From Anaerolineae bacterium (GTDB taxonomy: Bacteria > Chloroflexota > Anaerolineae > B4-G1 > SLSP01): 11,063 bases of DNA. The notes under the pieces are model-generated. The model was given only the letters and a program-made list of their open reading frames with translations. It did not search any database and was not told the DNA's origin. The translations under genes were made by a program, and so were the position numbers. Of this stretch, positions 6,776-11,063 are shown piece after piece. The stretch is taken from the NCBI GenBank assembly GCA_016934645.1, contig JAFGSL010000653.1, forward strand, positions 1 through 11,063. Direction: 5' to 3'. Every line of letters begins with the position of its first letter. Positions within the stretch are counted from its first letter, which is position 1.

Positions 6776-6975
6776 TTCAAACCTCCTTGGACTAGATCGT
6801 AAAATAGGGCTTCAACCCTAGAATGAGAGTCAAAAATGCAGTTCTGAGAGGCCCACACCGCACAAATTTGCTCATTCGCCGCTCAATGATAAAATTGACA
6901 CCAGTTACAGAATACCATACCTGATCGTCAGTTGCGACTCATTCCGGACAAAAAAAGGACCAGAACCGGACCAAT
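6776..6975. promoter_or_regulatory. Divergent promoter region between the surface-protein operon and the STAND/TPR operon
   Basis: This 200-base gap separates divergent genes and is AT-richer than its surroundings. On the plus strand a perfect TTGACA lies at 6895-6900, but the sequence 16-18 bases further on (around TACCTG at 6918-6923) is a poor -10 element. On the minus strand TATCAT (6891-6886) matches 5 of 6 bases of a -10 element but has no good -35. A 5-bp hairpin (6805-6820) followed by TTTT on the minus strand lies in the operon leader and could be a weak attenuator. That promoters lie here is a safe inference; the exact elements are not. Confidence 0.5.
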
Positions 6976-8520
6976 ATGGAACTCAGCACCCTCACGCCTC
7001 CGCTCGTCGAACAAGCTTTGCGCGCCTGGCGTCAGGCGCAAGACCCGCCCGCCGAACTGTACACGCTCCATTTCCTGGACGACGCAAGCCACACTTCGCC
7101 GCTTGAAAGAGGCATTGACCTGCACCAACGTGTGCTGGGGTTAGCGACTGGGGAACTGCGACGCCACCGCAGAATCGAGGGGCTGCCCACCGTAGACCCG
7201 GTGTCGGCCTCGCGCCAGGAGCTGTACGCGGCGATAGCGGATGACTTCAGCCACGGCAATACTGAGCTTGAGGCCTGGAGCGCGCTCTGCCACCGCTATC
7301 TGGCCTCTGTCACAATCAGCCCAGATGAATGGGCAAGCGCGGCCCACGTCGTCCCCCGGCAGTTCCGCCGGCGCGTCAACACCGGCATCGATCTGCTGAC
7401 AGACCTGCTGCGGCAAACCGAAGCGCGCGCGCACCAGGCGCAGATCAACCACCGCCTGCGTATGCACTTGCCCCCACCGGATTATGCGCAACTCTTCGGC
7501 GCGCAAACCCTCTTCGCGCACCTGACGGCGCTGCTCACACGAGAAAACGGCCCTGCCCTGATCAGCATCGAGGGCATCGGCGGCATCGGCAAAACCACGC
7601 TCGCGCAAGCCACGGCGCACCATCTGATCGAACAAACCGGGCTGGGCGGCGTCGCCTGGATCAGCGCCCGTCACGAACGCCTCGATGAACGCGGCGCGTT
7701 AGTGACCCTGGATAATCCCGCGCGCTCACTGGACGACATCGTCGCCCGATTGGCGCGTCAATTGGGGCAGGAGCACCTCGCGGGTTTATCAACACAGGAG
7801 AAACTGGGGCGCCTGAAGCCCCTCCTGGACCACAAACTGCATTTGATCGTCGTCGACAACCTGGAAACCTTCGCCGACAGCGAACGGTTGCTACCGGCGC
7901 TACGCCCGCTGGCCGGGACAAGCCGCTTCCTGTTCACCAGCCGCCACACATTGCAACACTTCCCCTACGTCCATTGCCTCCCGGTGCCGGAACTCTCCTT
8001 CGCACACAGCCAGGCCCTTATTGCCAGCGAACTCGAACGCCGGGGAAACCGAAGCGTCCTGGCCGATTCGAGTATGCGCCAAATTTACAATGCCATTGGA
8101 GGACTTCCCCTGGCCTTGAAGCTGGTCGCCGCGCAAATGCGCCGGCTTCCGCTGGCGCACATCCTCGCCAGCCTCGCGCGCCCCACCGACCGCTATACAG
8201 AAGCCGTTTATACCTACATTTACTGGCGTACCTGGCAGCTTCTGACAGACCCGGCGCGCCAACTCCTGCTCGCGCTGCTACCTATTTCTCCCGACGGTGA
8301 AGATACCGCGTGGATTTACGAGAACAGCAACCTTCCCGCGTCTACATTCCAACAAGCGCTCAGTCAATTGCTCGATTACTCGCTCCTCGAAACCACCGGC
8401 GCTATCCACAACCCGATCTACCGTCTGCACCGCCTCACGGCGACGTTCCTACAAAGTGAGATCCTCAACCATTGGGGAAACGATACAGATGACTACCTTC
8501 ACAGCGGCGTTGACCGCTAA
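6976..8520 (+). CDS. STAND-class (NB-ARC-like) NTPase, without its own TPR region
   Basis: The product is 514 aa. Residues 1-165 are a largely helical N-terminal region with no recognised family; residues 115-150 (ISPDEWASAAHVVPRQFRRR and after) could be a helix-turn-helix-like or effector-association segment. The NTPase core follows: Walker A GIGGIGKTT at 200-208 (Lys206), Walker B LHLIVVDN at 288-295 (Asp294), sensor-like RFLFTSR at 317-323, GGLPLAL at 375-381 and a winged-helix part ending in YRLHRLT (482-488), the place of the MHD-type motif. STAND proteins act as ATP-gated switches that usually carry a C-terminal sensor; here the sensor-like TPRs are the next gene, which overlaps it by 32 bases. 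The ribosome binding site is weak (AAAGGA near 6953-6958, some 17 bases from the ATG). The role may be signalling, regulation or defence; no toxic effector domain is recognisable. Confidence 0.93.
   Translation: MELSTLTPPLVEQALRAWRQAQDPPAELYTLHFLDDASHTSPLERGIDLHQRVLGLATGELRRHRRIEGLPTVDPVSASRQELYAAIADDFSHGNTELEAWSALCHRYLASVTISPDEWASAAHVVPRQFRRRVNTGIDLLTDLLRQTEARAHQAQINHRLRMHLPPPDYAQLFGAQTLFAHLTALLTRENGPALISIEGIGGIGKTTLAQATAHHLIEQTGLGGVAWISARHERLDERGALVTLDNPARSLDDIVARLARQLGQEHLAGLSTQEKLGRLKPLLDHKLHLIVVDNLETFADSERLLPALRPLAGTSRFLFTSRHTLQHFPYVHCLPVPELSFAHSQALIASELERRGNRSVLADSSMRQIYNAIGGLPLALKLVAAQMRRLPLAHILASLARPTDRYTEAVYTYIYWRTWQLLTDPARQLLLALLPISPDGEDTAWIYENSNLPASTFQQALSQLLDYSLLETTGAIHNPIYRLHRLTATFLQSEILNHWGNDTDDYLHSGVDR
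8489..8520 (+). other. 32-base overlap of the STAND and TPR reading frames
   Basis: The TPR start ATG (8489) lies inside the NTPase gene, whose TAA stop is at 8518-8520. The TPR frame is +1 relative to the NTPase frame and stays open for almost 200 bases upstream, so a +1 shift anywhere there would make one continuous polypeptide of roughly 1,000 residues. With a good start and ribosome binding site for the second gene, coupled translation is the simpler reading. Confidence 0.8.
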
Positions 8521-10090
8521 CCGCGCCTATCAACAGACCGAGCGTCAACGCTGGACCGCCTACTACGAAGCCCAACTACAACGCCAACTCGCCTGGGCAA
8601 TACACTACGTCCAGTCTGGCGAACATCCACCGGCGGACATTATCCGGCATCTCAACAGCTTCCTGGCCTTGCTGCACCAGGCGCGGCGCTATCCCGCGAT
8701 GCACGCGCACGCCCTCGCCCTGATCTCGGCGCTGCACCCCTGGCCCGCGAAATGGGGATACCGGGACATCTGGCAAGCGGAAATGGGCTTCGCCATCCAG
8801 ATCGCCCAACAACTGGCGAAATTCGACCTGCAAGCAAGATTTCAATCCTACCTAGCAAACCTACTGTTCCAGATAGGGAATTACCAGCAGGCAATGGATG
8901 CCGCCAAACAGGCCGCCGCCATCGCCCGCCAATACAACGACCTCGAAGCGCTGATATCAGCCTTCGAGACCACCATTAATGCCTACAGAGCACTGGGCCT
9001 TTTAGAACAGGCTGAAGAAGAACTGCGTGAGCTGGAAGCCATTGCACGGGAGATCGAAACACAAGCCGACATCCCGGCGTGGAAAAAAGCCGAGATTACC
9101 GCCAAAACGCTGTGGATCAAAGCCCCTTCTTCCTCCGAGAAAGAACATACTGCACGCATCCTCACGGCAATGAATCACGCCATCGCTGCACTTGAGGCAG
9201 CGCAGCACGACGACCTCTCAACACGCGCCAACCTGTACAATCTCAGCGGCATTGTCCATTGGCGGCGGGATGAATACACCGAATCCATACAAAACCTGCA
9301 AAAAGCGCATGCTCTGTATACCCAGGACGGTGACATCTTCGCTCAGGCATCGCTCCTGGGCAATCTGGGGACCGTCTATTGGAGTATGGGGGAATTCACC
9401 GAAGCGGAGAAAGTGTTGCGCCAGTGTGTCAATACGACAGAGGAACTCAATATCCACTGGCGTCTGCTCAAGGCAATCCGCATGTTAGCCGTCGTTTATC
9501 TGGCCCGTGGGCAGCTTAACCTGGCCCTGCACTACAACGACCGCCACCTGGAACTGGCGATGGAGTTAGGTGAACACCGCGAAGCTGCGGGCGCCATAGC
9601 CATTCGCGGCCATATCAAATTCCATCTGGGGGATTATGAAGCCGCGCGCGACGATCTCGAAACAGACCTGGTTATGGATGGCAACGCAACCCATATTGAC
9701 ATAGGCAACGCCTACGTCAACCTGAGCCGCTGCTACGCAGCGTTGGGCCAGCGAGAACATGCCCTGGAACTTCTCCGTAAAGCAGAAGAACTGGCAGAAC
9801 TCAACAACTCTACCCGATTGCATATCATTGTACTGAGGTGCCTTGCCAACTACAAAACAGCCTCAGAAAGCCGCGCGACGCTTCAACAGGCCCTCGCATT
9901 GGCCCAAAAGCACGGGCGTCTCCTTGATCAAGCGGCTTGTCTTTTAACTCTCGCACACCGGACAGACAACACATCAGAAAAAAGCGCCTTGTGGGAACAA
10001 GGCGTAGACTTGCTAAAGCAAATGGGCGCCGAAACCTGGCTTCAAGGATACTCTATCGAGCAACCACCACAGCTACCTATGAGCGTATGA
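8489..10090 (+). CDS. TPR-repeat protein, probable sensor partner of the STAND NTPase
   Basis: The product is 533 aa from the ATG at 8489 (MTTFTAALTANRAYQQTERQ). The frame is open from further upstream, but the 64 residues before this ATG have odd, Arg/Ser-rich composition and overlap NTPase codons, so they are excluded. GGGGAA at 8474-8479, nine bases upstream, supports this start. At least six TPR-like helix pairs are visible at about 115-150, 157-190, 246-280, 288-320, 328-360 and 405-438 (for example LLGNLGTVYWSMGEFTEAEK, AYVNLSRCYAALGQREHALE). The C-terminus ends in a short helical cap (LWEQGVDLLKQMGAETWLQG). There is no signal peptide or membrane segment, so it is cytoplasmic. The overlap with the NTPase gene implies translational coupling and joint action, the TPRs serving as ligand or protein sensor. 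It could be the detached 3' half of an ancestral single STAND gene. Confidence 0.9.
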   Translation: MTTFTAALTANRAYQQTERQRWTAYYEAQLQRQLAWAIHYVQSGEHPPADIIRHLNSFLALLHQARRYPAMHAHALALISALHPWPAKWGYRDIWQAEMGFAIQIAQQLAKFDLQARFQSYLANLLFQIGNYQQAMDAAKQAAAIARQYNDLEALISAFETTINAYRALGLLEQAEEELRELEAIAREIETQADIPAWKKAEITAKTLWIKAPSSSEKEHTARILTAMNHAIAALEAAQHDDLSTRANLYNLSGIVHWRRDEYTESIQNLQKAHALYTQDGDIFAQASLLGNLGTVYWSMGEFTEAEKVLRQCVNTTEELNIHWRLLKAIRMLAVVYLARGQLNLALHYNDRHLELAMELGEHREAAGAIAIRGHIKFHLGDYEAARDDLETDLVMDGNATHIDIGNAYVNLSRCYAALGQREHALELLRKAEELAELNNSTRLHIIVLRCLANYKTASESRATLQQALALAQKHGRLLDQAACLLTLAHRTDNTSEKSALWEQGVDLLKQMGAETWLQGYSIEQPPQLPMSV

Positions 10091-10209
10091 ACTACTTAAC
10101 TGCGCCAGCAATTCGTCCACCAGTGGCCCCGTTCCACCCGCAAATACAATAAATGTGCAAGACGTTAAGTATGAACTCACCTCGATTTGTTACTATCATC
10201 AACACGAAA

Positions 10210-10922
10210 CTAACCTGTCCCTCCCCCGCACACCCGCGTCGCCTCCCTGCACACTGCCATCTCCTCCGCCGACGCATACACCACCACAATGCTCCCATCG
10301 TCTTGCCGCTGCCATCTCCCCGCCGGCACCGCCAGCCCCAGCAGCCGCGCCTCGTCTGGCGGGATCACCACCCGCAGCGGGAACCGCGCATCATCGCTCG
10401 CCACCGCCAGCACCCACGCCCGCACATCGCCGCCTGCCTGGTCATACTCCGTCACATCGTTGCCCTCAGGGACGCGCACCGGCATCACCCGCGCCGACAA
10501 CGCCGACAAGCGCGTGGCGTTCAGCGTTCCGGCCTTGTCCGCATCCAGCGCCGCGAAGATGTGCGTATACGGCAGTAGCCGTGTCAACCATTGCGCAGGC
10601 AACGTCCACCTCGCCCCGGCAAGAGCCACCACGTCCGCCAGGTCGCCCGCTCCCTGCCACAAGAGCAGCGCGGCCAGGTCTGCGCGGAACGTGGCTTGGG
10701 CGCTTCCCCGGCCAGGCAGTAGGCGCGCTCTTCCAGGTCAGGATCGGATGCAGCTTGGAGACCGTGCTGTTCACGTAGCCAGTTAATGAAGGCCGCAGGG
10801 TGATGGCCTCGTCGCCTTCTGTACCTAACTAAGCGCAACCAGGCAAAACGATCCGTCGGGCAGTTACGAATTTCTCGCCACTCGCTGCCGGATTTTGTCG
10901 CCGCATTTGTAGGAAAATAACC
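10210..10922 (-). pseudogene. Frameshifted remnant of a TOPRIM/primase-like gene
   Basis: Two minus-strand frames join into one recognisable protein. From 10922 to about 10705 the frame encodes HHPAAFINWLREQHGLQ and LEERAYCLAGEA; from about 10700 to 10210 another frame encodes FRADLAALLLWQGAGDLADV, LLPYTHIFAALDADKAGTLN and VRVPEGNDVTEYDQAGGDVR. The DADKAG and PxGxDVxEYxxxGG elements resemble the second half of TOPRIM domains in primases of mobile elements. The shift equals loss of one base and lies near a run of four G (10706-10709). There is no ATG in either frame and the 5' end stops at TAG 10925-10923. Where TOPRIM proteins carry E..xD, this has R and A (RADLAALLL), so it is probably inactive. 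It may be the trace of an integrated element. A sequencing error could explain the shift but not the missing start or acidic residues. Confidence 0.6.
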
Positions 10923-10934
10923 CTAATGCATTAG
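10923..10934. repeat. 12-bp perfect palindrome at the edge of the primase-like remnant
   Basis: CTAATGCATTAG is perfectly self-complementary and contains the TAG (minus strand) that ends the open frame of the remnant. It could be an operator-like site or a breakpoint mark; it may also be chance. Confidence 0.5.
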
Positions 10935-11054
10935 AGCGGGTTAACGCAAAAGCCCTGGATACCATTCACCCAGAGCTTGCTTGCCTGCGTATTCGTGCTA
11001 CAACTATTGCCAGTGTTTCACGCCGTCCTATATCTGCAAAGGAGATGACTCGTT

Positions 11055-11063
11055 ATGGACAAA
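11055..11063 (+). CDS. Possible gene start at the right edge (three codons visible)
   Basis: AAAGGAG at 11038-11044 is followed ten bases later by ATG GAC AAA at the very end of the window, a plausible translation start. Nothing can be said of the product. A competing reading is the frame through 10913-11063 (containing ALDTIHPELACLRIRATTIA), open over about 50 codons without a start codon, which would make this the interior of a 5'-truncated gene. Confidence 0.3.

Noticed and set aside
6805..6820. TAGGG/CCCTA hairpin plus TTTT in the operon leader as a terminator
   Set aside because: The stem is only 5 bp and the T-run only four bases; mentioned as a weak attenuator possibility but not called.
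7141..7674. Minus-strand open frame of 177 codons inside the NTPase gene
   Set aside because: It is the complement of Walker A-containing codons with no domain of its own.
8475..8481. GGGAAAC slippery heptamer, correctly phased (G GGA AAC) just before the NTPase/TPR overlap
   Set aside because: It would promote a -1 shift, but the TPR frame is +1 relative to the NTPase frame, so it would not produce a fusion.
8297..8488. Upstream in-frame ATG at 8297 as the start of the TPR protein
   Set aside because: The 64 extra residues overlap conserved NTPase codons, have low-quality Arg/Ser-rich composition and lack a ribosome binding site; the ATG at 8489 fits better.
10093..10171. TACTTAAC / GTTAAGTA inverted repeat flanking the gap after the TPR gene
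   Set aside because: An 8-bp match 63 bases apart is not remarkable in AT-rich spacer, and no element or duplication accompanies it.
10584..10838. Separate small genes in the two minus-strand frames around 10466-10838
   Set aside because: Their starts are TTG codons without ribosome binding sites; the pieces read better as one frameshifted gene.

Overview
The window (11,063 bases, mostly GC-rich) looks like chromosome of a Chloroflexota bacterium, probably Anaerolineae or a relative. The evidence is a giant secreted protein ending in a YLPLV-type tail, repeats of GQP...GFWAG type, a secreted IPYQGRL-type domain in several copies, and a STAND NTPase/TPR gene pair of the kind common in that phylum. 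There are no rRNA or tRNA genes, no CRISPR array and no intact mobile element. The taxonomic call is inference.

Left two thirds (1-6775), all on the minus strand, transcribed right to left. Four genes form an apparent operon: a 342-aa secreted/anchored protein (5747-6775), a 311-aa paralogue (4707-5642), a 1449-aa multidomain exoprotein (347-4696) and a third paralogue cut by the left edge (1-282). The paralogues share a membrane/signal segment, a conserved IPYQGRL beta domain and a repeat stalk. The two complete ones then carry completely different C-terminal tips. The giant protein has a signal peptide, two PD40-like propeller motifs, a C39-like cysteine peptidase domain, many Ig-like repeats, a proline-rich hinge and a YLPLVIRQ tail. 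In the complete genes the likely functional module (the tip, or the propeller/peptidase block) is clearly more AT-rich than the shared chassis, so these genes look modular. A perfect 16-bp hairpin separates the giant gene from the left paralogue, and a stop codon overlaps a Shine-Dalgarno sequence ahead of the giant gene.

Middle (6776-6975): a 200-base divergent intergenic region that should hold promoters for both directions.

Right third (6976-10090), plus strand: a STAND/NB-ARC-type NTPase (514 aa) with a 32-base overlap into a TPR protein (533 aa). Together they look like a STAND switch protein split into ATPase and sensor halves. Its output is unknown; defence or signalling are both possible.

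Right edge (10091-11063): 119 bases with no gene, then a frameshifted, probably dead minus-strand remnant of a TOPRIM/primase-like gene (10210-10922) that hints at an old mobile element, a 12-bp palindrome, and a possible new gene starting just before the window ends.

Most notable is the surface-protein operon: one display chassis used repeatedly with unrelated, compositionally distinct tips, beside a protease-bearing giant built the same way.
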